Shown piece after piece: positions 11,025-21,655 of a DNA stretch of 64,000 bases. The position numbers and the translations under genes are program-made. The DNA comes from Bos javanicus (lineage: Eukaryota > Chordata > Mammalia > Artiodactyla > Bovidae): NCBI RefSeq assembly GCF_032452875.1, contig NW_026893691.1, positions 310,001 to 374,000 on the forward strand, given 5' to 3'. Within the stretch, counting starts at the first letter, position 1; each line of letters starts with the position of its first letter. Under the pieces are notes generated by a model. That model was not told the origin of the DNA and did not search any database. It saw only the letters and a program-made list of their open reading frames with translations.

Positions 11025-11031
11025 TCGAGGT
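11025..11031. other. Junction between the two satellite families (TCGAGGT)
   Basis: To the left the sequence follows the 1.709-type unit (copy 2 reads TTTCGAGGTACTTTC). To the right it follows the 1.715/1.711-type monomer (normally TCTCGAGGTCTTTCTCGGG). Both families share TCGAGGT, so the breakpoint cannot be placed more finely than these seven bases. It fits a microhomology-mediated join or illegitimate recombination. Confidence 0.85.
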
Positions 11032-12601
11032 CGTTCTCGGATTGAGGCAGGAAACCCTGGCTTCCCTGGACTTGTGCAGGTGACCTCAGGGGGCTTCTGA
11101 TGGTGGCTCTGAGAAGTCAGGGAAACTCGAGGTGGGAGGGGCCTCTCGGCACTCCACTGGGTTTGGTGCATTGGAAGAGGGCCTCATCTCCAGGTGAGGC
11201 AGGAACCTCAGGGTTCCTCTGATTTCAGACTCTGATCGCAGGGTCCCTGCAGACTGGGAACAGGAGAGTCAGGCCTCGTCTTGGGTTATGGCATGGAACT
11301 CCGCTTATCTCTCGAGGTGTCCCCGGGGAGAGACGCCACTTGTCGAGCTGTATTTGGAACCTGGGGGTTTTTCCGGACGATACATGGGCGAGTGACTGCC
11401 CCTTCGTGTTGACTTCATTCACAGGGTGGAGTTCGGAGAGGTGTCCGGGCATCGGGTTTTTATCAAGAGGGGACCGGGAAATCGGGGTCCTTCACAATGT
11501 GGAAGCACCCACGAGGCTACGTCTGGAATGTCGTCGTGAGACCGGCCTCATACTGAGGTGCGACCGGAAGGTCCGGAAGCACTTCCAGACAAAGCAGCGG
11601 AGTCGACCCTCCTGTCGAGATCAGGAGGGTAGAAGGGGTTCAGAGGAAGTGGTGCCGGAAAACCTCGGTGTTCCTCTCCAGGGAGACCGGGATATCGGGG
11701 CACTTTGTGGGTCACATCAAGGGTGCCAAGTACCGTTTCGACCTCCAATACCTAACGTGGGACTTCTCCTGAGACACTGTAGCGGGAAAGGGCTTCATCT
11801 TGCGATGACGGGGGAACCACGTGGATTTTCTCGAGTTGCAGCGGGATTCTCGAGTTACGATGGGGAACTCAGGATGCCTCTTGTGTTGGCCCAGGGAAGT
11901 CCAATCTTCCATTCGAGTTGCGAAGGAAAGCTGGGGATTGCTCTCGAGTGAGTGCAGGGCCAATAGACCTCATCTAGGCTTGTGTCCAGAAGCCAATGTT
12001 CCTCTCCGGGGCGAAAGGGATCTCGGGTTTGCATTCCAGACGCACCCGGGGAGACAGGCATCCATCTCGAGTGGAAGCAAAGAACCCCGCTCTGCTCTCG
12101 AGTCGCGACGGGTATCTCTTGGAGCTCACTGGGTGGACTAAAGGGAGTCAAGCCTCCTGAGGCGTTTGGAGAGAGGTCGCGAGATTGGTCTCTAGGCCAT
12201 GCAGGAGACGAAGGCCCTCATCTCGCGATGACGGGGGAGTCTTGGGGTTGTTCTCGAGCGGCGGCCCCAGTGTGCGGTTTCTCGCGAGGTACGACGGCGA
12301 GGTCAGTGAGCCTCTCGTGGGGCGCCAGGGAAGTCGGGTCTCCATGCGAGTGGCGAGGGCGAGCGCGTCATTGCTCTCGAGCCATGGTAGGGTGCCGGGG
12401 ACCAGCCCCGGCTGATCCAGGGTATTCGAAGGAGAGACGGCGTAGGCGAAGATCAGGAAACCACTGCTTAATTAAGTGTTAATTAAGGATATAAAGAGTA
12501 ATAGAATGAGGATAGCTCAGTGAGGAAATTCAGTGGCGAAAAGAGGCTGAATAATTCAGCCAGAAGGTAAGAGAAAGAACGACATGGTGAGACCAAGTTT
12601 C

Positions 12602-12749
12602 GGTGAACAAGGCCCGCACTTTATTTTTCAAAGTAGTTTTTATACCTTAAGTTATGCATAGAGGATAAGGGGGAAGGGGTATAGTCTTGCAGCAAACCAG
12701 GCTTTCTTCCTGCAAACTTACCATATGCAAAAGCTTAGGTGATTTGCAT
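12602..12749 (-). promoter_or_regulatory. LTR core promoter: octamer, TATA box and poly(A) signal
   Basis: On the minus strand, in order of transcription: octamer ATGCAAAT (12749-12742), TATAAAAA (12644-12637), AATAAA (12625-12620). AATAAA lies about 12 bases after the TATA box, before the expected start site near 12610, which implies a very short R as in betaretroviral LTRs. Offsets from the left LTR end (+227 for AATAAA, +244 for TATA) are identical in LTR 2, and the motifs are present in the other copies. Transcription would run toward lower coordinates, through U5 into the B monomer. Activity is inferred, not shown. Confidence 0.6.
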
Positions 12750-13535
12750 CATCTTCTGGCCCGGAGGCCTGTTAACATTTTAAGACCTTTTCTTCAGAAA
12801 ACTTATTTTTCTCTAAAGGTGGTTGGTCAGGAGCCACCCTCCAAAAAAGCATTAGATAAAGTTGCATTCCTACAGAGCAAAGGTGTGGTGGGCTATAACA
12901 AGAAAAAGAAATAACTCAAGGGTCCCAGGTTACAAACATTAAAGCTACTACTTACACCAATTATATTAATCAATACACTGCCAGGGACACAGCAGGTAAG
13001 GGATATGGAAACTTAGCAGCAAACAATGGCCCAACAAGTGAAAAACCATTCACCAATACAATTTCTAATCAATCTTGTAACTACTCAAAAGAATCTGTGT
13101 TTAGACAGTTTAGAACATCTCCTGCCTCTCACAGTTGGGAGGCTCTGAACAATCACATGTGGCCGGAAATACCTATTCAGGCAGGCTAGAGGATTTCCAA
13201 AGGAGTTTGTAGGGTAAACACTGTCACACCCAGGAATTATTAACTGGAACTGTAAGCTAACTCTTTTTTCAGAGAGAGGTAGTGGGGCAGAGCCCCCCGT
13301 AAAGTCAGAGGTTTAGGTGAAAGCACAAGCAGAAAGTAGGCAGACTCTGGTTTTGGGGGTATATGCTCGGGAATTTCCAGGGGGACTCCTGAAGCTCGAT
13401 CCCGCCTTTGCGTATGCCGAGCCTCCTTCCTCATGACCTTTGTCATGGGCGGAGTTCCTCACTGGCTCCCAGCAGTGATAGAATTCCAGTGGAGCTATTC
13501 CAGATCCGGAAAGATGATGCTGTGGAAAGTGCTGC

Positions 13536-13590
13536 ACTCAATATGCAATATGCCATATGCACTCAATATGCAATATGCCGGCTCACGGCA
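13536..13590. repeat. Short ATGCAATA-type repeats at the LTR right end (U3 start)
   Basis: CACTCAATATGCAATATGC is duplicated in direct orientation over about 45 bp just before the LTR end in every copy. LTR 1 has a CCATATG change in one unit. It may be a slipped duplication or a cluster of factor sites. Confidence 0.6.
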
Positions 13591-13630
13591 GTAGGGGAAT
13601 CTGGCCTCGAGACGTGTTGAAGAAGGTCTC

Positions 13631-15034
13631 TCGAGGTCTTTCTCGGGTTGAGGCAGGACACCCTGGGGTCCCTCGACTTGTGCAGGTGACCTCAGGGGGC
13701 TTCTCATGGTGGCTCTGAGAAGTCAGGGAAACTGGAGGTGGGAGGGGCCTCTCGGCACTCCACTGGGTTTGGTGCATTGGAAGAGGGCCTCATCTCCAGT
13801 TGAGGCAGGAACCTCAGGGTTCCTCTGACTTCAGACTCCGACCGCAAGGTCCCTGCAGACTTGGGACAGGAGAGTCAGGCCTCGTCTTGGGTTGAGGCAT
13901 GGAACTCCGCTTGCCTCTCGAGGTGTTCCCGGGGAGACAGGCCACTTGTCGAGCGGTATTTGGAACCTGGGGGTCTTTTCCCGACGATGCACGGGCGAGT
14001 CACTGCCCCTTCGTGTTGACTTCATTCACAGGGTGGAGTTCGAAGAGGTGTCCGGGCATCGGGTTCTTATCAAGAGGGGACCGGGAAATCGGGGTCCTTC
14101 GGAATGTGGAACCACCCACGAGGCCACGTCTGGAATGTCGTCGTGAGACCGGCCTCATCCTGAGGTGCGACCGGAAGGTCGGGAACCCCTTCCAGACAAA
14201 GCAGGGGAGTCGACCCTCCTGTCCAGATCAGGAGGGTAGAAGGGGCTCAGAGGAAGTGGTGCGGGAAAACCTCGGTGTTCCTCTTGAGGGAGACCGGGAT
14301 GTCGGGGCACTTTGTGGGTCGCATCAAGGGTGCCAAGTACCGTTTCGACCTCCAATACCTAACGTGGGACTTCTCCTGAGACACTGTAGCGGGAAAGGGC
14401 TTCATCTTGCGATGACGGGGGAACCACGTGGATTTTCTCGAGTTGCAGCGGGATTCTCGAGTTACGACGGGGAATTCAGGATGCCTCTTGTGTTGGCCCA
14501 GGGAAGTCCAATCTTCCATTCGAGTTGCGAAGGAAAGCTGGGGATTGCTCTCGAGTGAGTGCATGGCCAATAGACCTCATCTAGGCTTGTGTCCAGAAGC
14601 CAATGTTCCTCTCCAGGGGCGAAAGGGATCTCGGGGTTGCATTCCAGACGCACCCGGGGAGACAGGCATCCGTCTCGAGTGGGAGCAAAGAACCCCGCTC
14701 TGCTCTTGAGTCGCGACGGGTATCTCTTGGAGCTCACTGGGTGGACTAAAGGGAGTCAAGCCTCCTGAGGCGTTTGGAGAGAGGTCGAGAGACTGGTCTC
14801 TAGGCCATACAGGAGACGAAGGCCCTCAAGTCGCGATGACGGGGGAGGCTCGGGGTTGTTCTCGAGCGGCGGCCCCAGTGTGCGGTTTCTCGCGAGGTAC
14901 GACGGCGGGGTCAGTGAGCCTCTCGTGGGGCGGCAAGGAAGTCGGGTCTCCATGCGAATGGCGAGGGGGAGCGCGTCTTTACTCTCAAGTCATAGTAGGG
15001 GAATCTGGCCTCGAGACGTGTTGAAGAAGGTCTC
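13631..15034. repeat. A-type unit 1 (1404 bp)
   Basis: Complete monomer with an empty insert site (CATAGTAGGGG near 14991). Private variants: GAGTGAGTGCATGG near 14553, CATCCGTCTCGAG, and GACGGCGGGGTC at 14901, where other units read GACGGCGAGGTC. Confidence 0.9.
14440..14985. repeat. Degenerate CTCGAG-centred subrepeats within the satellite monomer
   Basis: CTCGAG or one-base variants recur about every 22-35 bases or multiples of that (TTTCTCGAGTTGC, ATTCTCGAGTTACG, GCTCTCGAGTGAG, CGTCTCGAGTGGG, GTTCTCGAGCGGC, TTTCTCGCGAGG, ACTCTCAAGTCA). I recall a subrepeat of about 31 bp described for cattle satellite 1.715. The example is from A unit 1; all monomers share it. Confidence 0.5.
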
Positions 15035-17643
15035 TCGAGGTCTTTCTCGGGTTGAGGCAGGACACCCTGGGGTCCCTCGACTTGTGCAGGTGACCTCAGG
15101 GGGCTTCTCATGGTGGCTCTGAGAAGTCAGGGAAACTGGAGGTGGGAGGGGCCTCTCGGCACTCCACTGGGTTTGGTGCATTGGAAGAGGGCCTCATCTC
15201 CAGTTGAGGCAGGAACCTCAGGGTTCCTCTGACTTCAGACTCCGACCGCAAGGTCCCTGCAGACTTGGGACAGGAGAGTCAGGCCTCGTCTTGGGTTGAG
15301 GCATGGAACTCCGCTTGCCTCTCGAGGTGTTCCCGGGGAGACAGGCCACTTGTCGAGCGGTATTTGGAACCTGGGGGTCTTTTCCCGACGATGCACGGGC
15401 GAGTCACTGCCCCTTCGTGTTGACTTCATTCACAGGGTGGAGTTCGAAGAGGTGTCCGGGCATCGGGTTCTTATCAAGAGGGGACCGGGAAATCGGGGTC
15501 CTTCGGAATGTGGAACCACCCACGAGGCCACGTCTGGAATGTCGTCGTGAGACCGGCCTCATCCTGAGGTGCGACCGGAAGGCCGGGAACCCCTTCCAGA
15601 CAAAGCAGGGGAGTCGACCCTCCTGTCCAGATCAGGAGGGTAGAAGAGGCTCAGAGGAAGTGTTGCCAGAAAACTTCGGTGTTCCTCTCGAGGGAGACCG
15701 GGATGTCGGGGCACTTTGTGGGTCGCATCAAGGGTGACAAGTACCGTTTCGAACTCCAATTCCTAAAGTGGGACTTCTCCTGAGACGCTGTAGCGGCACA
15801 GGGCTACATCTTGCGATGACGGGGGAACCACGTGGTTTTTCTCGAGGTGTAGCAGGATTCTCGAATTACGACGGGGAATTCAGGATGCTTCTTGTGTAGG
15901 CCCAGGGAAGTCCAATCTTCCATTCGAGTTGCGAAGGAAAGCTGGGGATTGCTCTCGAGTGACTGCAGGGCCAATAGACCTCATCTAGGCTTGTGTCCAG
16001 AAGCCAGTGTTCCTCTCCAGGGGCGACAGGGATCTCGGGGTTGCATTCCAGACACACCCGGGGAGACAGGCATCCATCTCGAGTGGAAGCAAAGAACCCC
16101 GCTCTGCTCTCGAGTCGCGACGGGTATCTCTTGGAGCTCACTGGGTGGACTAAAGGGAGTCAAGCCTCCTGAGGCTTTTGGAGAGAGGTCGCGAGATTGG
16201 TCTCTAGGCCATGCAGGAGACGAAGGCCCTCATCTCGCGATGACGGGGGAGTCTTGGGGTTGTTCTCGAGCGGCGGCCCCAGTGTGCGGTTTCTCGCGAG
16301 GTACGACGGCGAGGTCAGTGAGCCTCTCGTGGGGCGCCAGGGAAGTCGGGTCTCCATGCGAGTGGCGAGGGCGAGCGCGTCATTGCTCTCGAGCCATGGT
16401 AGGGTGCCGGGGACCAGCCCCGGCTGATCCAGGGTATTCGAAGGAGAGACGGCGTAGGCGAAGATCAGGAAACCACTGCTTAATTAAATGTTAATGAAGG
16501 ATATAAAGAGTAATAGAATGAGGATAGCTCAGTGAGGAAATTCAGTGGCGAAAAGAGGCTGAATAATTCAGCCAGAAGGTAAGAGAAAGAACGACATGGT
16601 GAGACCAAGTTTCGGTGAACAAGGCCCGCACTTTATTTTTCAAAGTAGTTTTTATACCTTAAGTTATGCATAGAGGATAATGGGGGAAGGGGTAGAGTCT
16701 TGCAGCAAACCAGGCTTTCTTCCTGCAAACTTATCATATGCAAAAGCTTAGGTGATTTGCATCATCTTCTGGCCCGGAGGCCTGTTAACATTTTAAGACC
16801 TTTTCTTCAGAAAACTTATTTTTCTCTAAAGGTGGTTGGTCAGGAGCCACCCTCCAAAAAAGCATTAGATAAAGTTGCATTCCTACAGAGCAAAGGTGTG
16901 GTGGGCTATAACAAGAAAAAGAATTAACTCAAGGGTCCCAGGTTACAAACATTAAAGCTACTACTTACACCAATTATATTAATCAATACACTGCCAGGGA
17001 CACAGCAGGTAAGGGATATGGAAACTTAGCAGCAAACAATGGCCCAACAAGTGAAAAACCATTCACCTATACAATTTCTAATCAATCTTGTAACTACTCA
17101 AAAGAATTTGTGTTTAGACAGTTTAGAACATCTCCTGCCTCTCACAGTTGGGAGGCTCTGAACAATCACATGTGGCCGGAAAAACCTATTCAGGCAGGCT
17201 AGAGGATTTCCAAAGGAGTTTGTAGGGTAAACACTGTCACACCCAGGAATTATTAACTGGAACTGTAAGCTAACTCTTTTTTCAGAGAGAGGTAGTGGGG
17301 GAGAGCCCCCCGTAAAGTCAGAGGTTTAGGTGCAAGCACAAGCAGAAAGTAGGCAGACTCTGGTTTTGGGGGTATATGCTCGAGAATTTCCAGGGGGACT
17401 CCTGAAGCTCGATCCCGCCTTTGCGTATGCCGAGCCTCCTTCCTCATGACCTTTGTCATGGGCGGAGTTCCTCACTGGCTCCCAGCAGTGATAGAATTCC
17501 AGTGGAGCTATTCCAGATCCTGAATGATGATGCTGTGGAAAGTGCTGCACTCAATATGCAATATGCAATATGCACTCAATATGCAATATGCCGGCTCACG
17601 GCAGTAGGGGAATCTGGCCTCGAGACGTGTTGAAGAAGGTCTC
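15035..17643. repeat. B-type unit 2 with LTR (2609 bp)
   Basis: Carries the full type B variant set (GTTGCCAGAAAACTTCGG, GACAAGTACC, CTTCTTGTGTAGGCCC). The LTR lies at 16405-17603. Confidence 0.9.
16405..17603 (-). mobile_element. Solo LTR 2 (1199 bp)
   Basis: GTAGGG at 16399-16404 and 17604-17609. Left-group variant CACCTATACA, with GCTGAATAATTC as in LTR 1, plus GAATTTGTG; this makes it intermediate between LTR 1 and LTRs 3-6. Confidence 0.9.
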
Positions 17644-19047
17644 TCGAGGTCTTTCTCGGGTTGAGGCAGGACACCCTGGGGTCCCTCGACTTGTGCAGGT
17701 GACCTCAGGGGGCTTCTCATGGTGGCTCTGAGAAGTCAGGGAAACTGGAGGTGGGAGGGGCCTCTCGGCACTCCACTGGGTTTGGTGCATTGGAAGAGGG
17801 CCTCATCTCCAGTTGAGGCAGGAACCTCAGGGTTCGTCTGACTTCAGACTCCGACCGCAAGGTCCCTGCAGACTTGGGACAGGAGAGTCAGGCCTCGTCT
17901 TGGGTTGAGGCATGGAACTCCGCTTGCCTCTCGAGGTGTTCCCGGGGAGACAGGCCACTTGTCGAGCGGTATTTGGAACCTGGGGGTCTTTTCCCGACGA
18001 TGCACGGGCGAGTCACTGCCCCTTCGTGTGGACTTCATTCACAGGGTGGAGTTCGAAGAGGTGTCCGGGCATCGGGTTCTTATCAAGAGGGGACCGGGAA
18101 ATCGGGGTCCTTCGGAATGTGGAACCACCCACGAGGCCACGTCTGGAATGTCGTCGTGAGACCGGCCTCATCCTGAGGTGCGACCGGAAGGCCGGGAACC
18201 CCTTCCAGACAAAGCAGGGGAGTCGACCCTCCTGTCCAGATCAGGAGGGTAGAAGGGGCTCAGAGGAAGTGGTGCGGGAAAACCTCGGTGTTCCTCTTGA
18301 GGGAGACCGGGATGTCGGGGCACTTTGTGGGTCGCATCAAGGGTGCCAAGTACCGTTTCGACCTCCAATACCTAACGTGGGACTTCTCCTGAGACACTGT
18401 AGCGGGAAAGGGCTTCATCTTGCGATGACGGGGGAACCACGTGGATTTTCTCGAGTTGCAGCGGGATTCTCGAGTTACGACGGGGAATTCAGGATGCCTC
18501 TTGTGTTGGCCCAGGGAAGTCCAATCTTCCATTCGAGTTGCGAAGGAAAGCTGGGGATTGCTCTCGAGTGACTGCAGGGCCAATAGACCTCATCTAGGCT
18601 TGTGTCCAGAAGCCAATGTTCCTCTCCAGGGGCGAAAGGGATCTCGGGGTTGCATTCCAGACGCACCCGGGGAGACAGGCATCCATCTCGAGTGGGAGCA
18701 AAGAACCCCGCTCTGCTCTTGAGTCGCGACGGGTATCTCTTGGAGCTCACTGGGTGGACTAAAGGGAGTCAAGCCTCCTGAGGCGTTTGGAGAGAGGTCG
18801 AGAGACTGGTCTCTAGGCCATACAGGAGACGAAGGCCCTCAAGTCGCGATGACGGGGGAGGCTCGGGGTTGTTCTCGAGCGGCGGCCCCAGTGTGCGGTT
18901 TCTCGCGAGGTACGACGGCGAGGTCAGTGAGCCTCTCGTGGGGCGGCAAGGAAGTCGGGTCTCCATGCGAATGGCGAGGGGGAGCGCGTCTTTACTCTCA
19001 AGTCATAGTAGGGGAATCTGGCCTCGAGACGTGTTGAAGAAGGTCTC
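17644..19047. repeat. A-type unit 2 (1404 bp)
   Basis: Private change GGTTCGTCTG (17831-17840) in place of GGTTCCTCTG. It has CGTGTGGACTTC instead of CGTGTTGACTTC, shared with A-type unit 3, B-type unit 8 and A-type unit 9. Confidence 0.9.
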
Positions 19048-21655
19048 TCGAGGTCTTTCTCGGGTTGAGGCAGGACACCCTGGGGTCCCTCGACTTGTGC
19101 AGGTGACCTCAGGGGGCTTCTCATGGTGGCTCTGAGAAGTCAGGGAAACTGGAGGTGGGAGGGGCCTCTCGGCACTCCACTGGGTTTGGTGCATTGGAAG
19201 AGGGCCTCATCTCCAGTTGAGGCAGGAACCTCAGGGTTCCTCTGACTTCAGACTCCGACCGCAAGGTCCCTGCAGACTTGGGACAGGAGAGTCAGGCCTC
19301 GTCTTGGGTTGAGGCATGGAACTCCGCTTGCCTCTCGAGGTGTTCCCGGGGAGACAGGCCACTTGTCGAGCGGTATTTGGAACCTGGGGGTCTTTTCCCG
19401 ACGATGCACGGGCGAGTCACTGCCCCTTCGTGTTGACTTCATTCACAGGGTGGAGTTCGAAGAGGTGTCCGGGCATCGGGTTCTTATCAAGAGGGGACCG
19501 GGAAATCGGGGTCCTTCGGAATGTGGAACCACCCACGAGGCCACGTCTGGAATGTCGTCGTGAGACCGGCCTCATCCTGAGGTGCGACCGGAAGGCCGGG
19601 AACCCCTTCCAGACAAAGCAGGGGAGTCGACCCTCCTGTCCAGATCAGGAGGGTAGAAGAGGCTCAGAGGAAGTGTTGCCAGAAAACTTCGGTGTTCCTC
19701 TCGAGGGAGACCGGGATGTCGGGGCACTTTGTGGGTCGCATCAAGGGTGACAAGTACCGTTTCGAACTCCAATTCCTAAAGTGGGACTTCTCCTGAGACG
19801 CTGTAGCGGCACAGGGCTACATCTTGCGATGACGGGGGAACCACGTGGTTTTTCTCGAGGTGTAGCAGGATTCTCGAATTACGACGGGGAATTCAGGATG
19901 CTTCTTGTGTAGGCCCAGGGAAGTCCAATCTTCCATTCGAGTTGCGAAGGAAAGCTGGGGATTGCTCTCGAGTGACTGCAGGGCCAATAGACCTCATCTA
20001 GGCTTGTGTCCAGAAGCCAGTGTTCCTCTCCAGGGGCGACAGGGATCTCGGGGTTGCATTCCAGACACACCCGGGGAGACAGGCATCCATCTCGAGTGGA
20101 AGCAAAGAACCCCGCTCTGCTCTCGAGTCGCGACGGGTATCTCTTGGAGCTCACTGGGTGGACTAAAGGGAGTCAAGCCTCCTGAGGCTTTTGGAGAGAG
20201 GTCGCGAGATTGGTCTCTAGGCCATGCAGGAGACGAAGGCCCTCATCTCGCGATGACGGGGGAGTCTTGGGGTTGTTCTCGAGCGGCGGCCCCAGTGTGC
20301 GCTTTCTCGCGAGGTACGACGGCGAGGTCAGTGAGCCTCTCGTGGGGCGCCAGGGAAGTCGGGTCTCCATGCGAGTGGCGAGGGCGAGCGCGTCATTGCT
20401 CTCGAGCCATGGTAGGGTGCCGGGGACCAGCCCCGGCTGATCCAGGGTATTCGAAGGAGAGACGGCGTAGGCGAAGATCAGGAAACCACTGCTTAATTAA
20501 ATGTTAATGAAGGATATAAAGAGTAATAGAATGAGGATAGCTCAGTGAGGAAATTCTGTGGCGAAAAGAGGCTGAAAAATTCAGCCAGAAGGTAAGAGAA
20601 AGAACGACATGGTGAGACCAAGTTTCGGTGAACAAGGCCCGCACTTTATTTTTCAAAGTAGTTTTTATACCTTAAGTTATGCATAGAGGATAATGGGGGA
20701 AGGGGTAGAGTCTTGCAGCAAACCAGGCTTTCTTCCTGCAAACTTATCATATGCAAAAGCTTAGGTGATTTGCATCATCTTCTGGCCCGGAGGCCTGTTA
20801 ACATTTTAAGACCTTTTCTTCAGAAAACTTATTTTTCTCTAAAGGTGGTTGGTCAGGAGCCACCCTCCAAAAAGCATTAGATAAAGTTGCATTCCTACAG
20901 AGCAAAGGTGTGGTGGGCTATAACAAGAAAAAGAATTAACTCAAGGGTCCCAGGTTACAAACATTAAAGCTACTACTTACACCAATTATATTAATCAATA
21001 CACTGCCAGGGACACAGCAGGTAAGGGATATGGAAACTTAGCAGCAAACAATGGCCCAACAAGTGAAAAACCATTCACCTATACAATTTCTAATCAATCT
21101 TGTAACTACTCAAAAGAATTTGTGTTTAGACAGTTTAGAACATCTCCTGCCTCTCACAGTTGGGAGGCTCTGAACAATCACATGTGGCCGGAAAAACCTA
21201 TTCAGGCAGGCTAGAGGATTTCCAAAGGAGTTTGTAGGGTAAACACTGTCACACCCAGGAATTATTAACTGGAACTGTAAGCTAACTCTTTTTTCAGAGA
21301 GAGGTAGTGGGGGAGAGCCCCCCGTAAAGTCAGAGGTTTAGGTGCAAGCACAAGCAGAAAGTAGGCAGACTCTGGTTTTGGGGGTATATGCTCGAGAATT
21401 TCCAGGGGGACTCCTGAAGCTCGATCCCGCCTTTGCGTATGCCGAGCCTCCTTCCTCATGACCTTTGTCATGGGCGGAGTTCCTCACTGGCTCCCAGCAG
21501 TGATAGAATTCCAGTGGAGCTATTCCAGATCCTGAATGATGATGCTGTGGAAAGTGCTGCACTCAATATGCAATATGCAATATGCACTCAATATGCAATA
21601 TGCCGGCTCACGGCAGTAGGGGAATCTGGCCTCGAGACGTGTTGAAGAAGGTCTC
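19048..21655. repeat. B-type unit 3 with LTR (2608 bp)
   Basis: Has GTGCGCTTTCTCGCGAGG, an intermediate between the left-side form (GCGGTTTCTCGCG) and the right-side form (GCGCTTTCTCACG). The LTR lies at 20418-21615. Confidence 0.9.
20418..21615 (-). mobile_element. Solo LTR 3 (1198 bp)
   Basis: GTAGGG on both sides. Variants CACCTATACA and GCTGAAAAATTC; private AAATTCTGTGGCG (20551 on) and one A fewer in CCAAAAAGC. Confidence 0.9.

Larger units (their letters stand above)
1..11031. repeat. Tandem array of 1.709-type bovine satellite (about 3.8 kb unit)
   Basis: The word CCAAGGGTCGGC recurs at 1, 4434 and 8219, with the following sequence nearly identical, giving periods of 4433 and 3785 bp. 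The 3785 bp period agrees with the roughly 3.8 kb unit I recall for cattle satellite 1.709, which is known to be a mosaic of unique sequence and dispersed repeats. Order of landmarks in each unit: CpG-island end, unrecognised sequence, CAAAA tract, poly-T tract, unrecognised sequence with splice-like motifs, Bov-A2, unrecognised sequence, CA microsatellite, Bov-tA, unrecognised sequence, CpG island. No coding gene is credible. The array ends on the right inside TCGAGGT at the junction with another satellite; on the left it runs off the window. Confidence 0.85.
8219..11031. repeat. 1.709-type satellite copy 3, truncated at the satellite junction
   Basis: The copy follows copy 2, with the same short form at about 9316, until TTTTTTCGAGGT at 11020-11031. 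Copy 2 continues at the matching place (7211-7217) into ACTTTCTTGTTGAC; copy 3 instead enters the 1.715/1.711-type monomer. About 970 bp of the unit, including the segment before the CpG island, are missing. Changes such as AGTGTTAATAGTTCATC near 10965 show that its right end has diverged slightly from the other two copies. Confidence 0.85.
12393..13590 (-). mobile_element. Solo LTR 1, class II (ERV2) endogenous retrovirus, 1198 bp
   Basis: On the plus strand it begins TGCCGGGGACC and ends GCTCACGGCA: TG...CA ends with a 5-bp inverted repeat (TGCCG/CGGCA). GTAGGG flanks it on both sides (12387-12392 and 13591-13596); a 6-bp target duplication is typical of betaretrovirus-like elements. Promoter and poly(A) signals read on the minus strand, with a U3 of about 980 bp, a very short R and a U5 of about 200 bp. 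No primer-binding site or internal retroviral gene adjoins it, so it is a solitary LTR. I believe it is the known 1.711b insert (named BTLTR1 in repeat libraries, from memory). Early-form variants: CACCAATACA, GCTGAATAATTC, GGTGAAAGC. Confidence 0.85.
11025..13630. repeat. B-type unit 1, edge unit, A/B chimera with LTR (2606 bp)
   Basis: First unit after the junction and clearly the most diverged at its start (CGTTCTCGGATTGAGG, CTTCCCTGGACTTG). Up to about 12050 it carries type A variants (GCCAAGTACC, TTGTGTTGGCCC, AGCCAATGTTCC). From about 12068 it carries type B variants (CTCGAGTGGAAGC, GTCGCGAGATTGG, GGGCGCCAGGG) and then the LTR. The switch suggests an exchange or conversion tract. Confidence 0.8.

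Noticed and set aside
12471..12490. TTAATTAA palindromes (TTAATTAAGTGTTAATTAAG) as an origin or integration site
   Set aside because: They are simply part of the LTR U5 in most copies and vary (TTAATGAAGG in several); nothing supports a special role.
12393..13590. A full endogenous provirus
   Set aside because: Only one LTR is present between the target duplications; satellite monomer lies on both sides with no primer-binding site or gag/pro/pol/env.
14039..14057. CENP-B box-like sequence (TTCGAAGAGGTGTCCGGGC)
   Set aside because: The fixed A and the CGGG of the CENP-B box are not at the required spacing; I found no canonical box by eye on either strand.
13899..14558. A 219-codon plus-strand ORF that recurs in many A units (17912, 21924, 25936, 29946 and others)
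   Set aside because: It recurs only because the satellite copies are nearly identical. Type B units break it, overlapping ORFs exist in other frames on both strands, and no domain or start context is recognisable.
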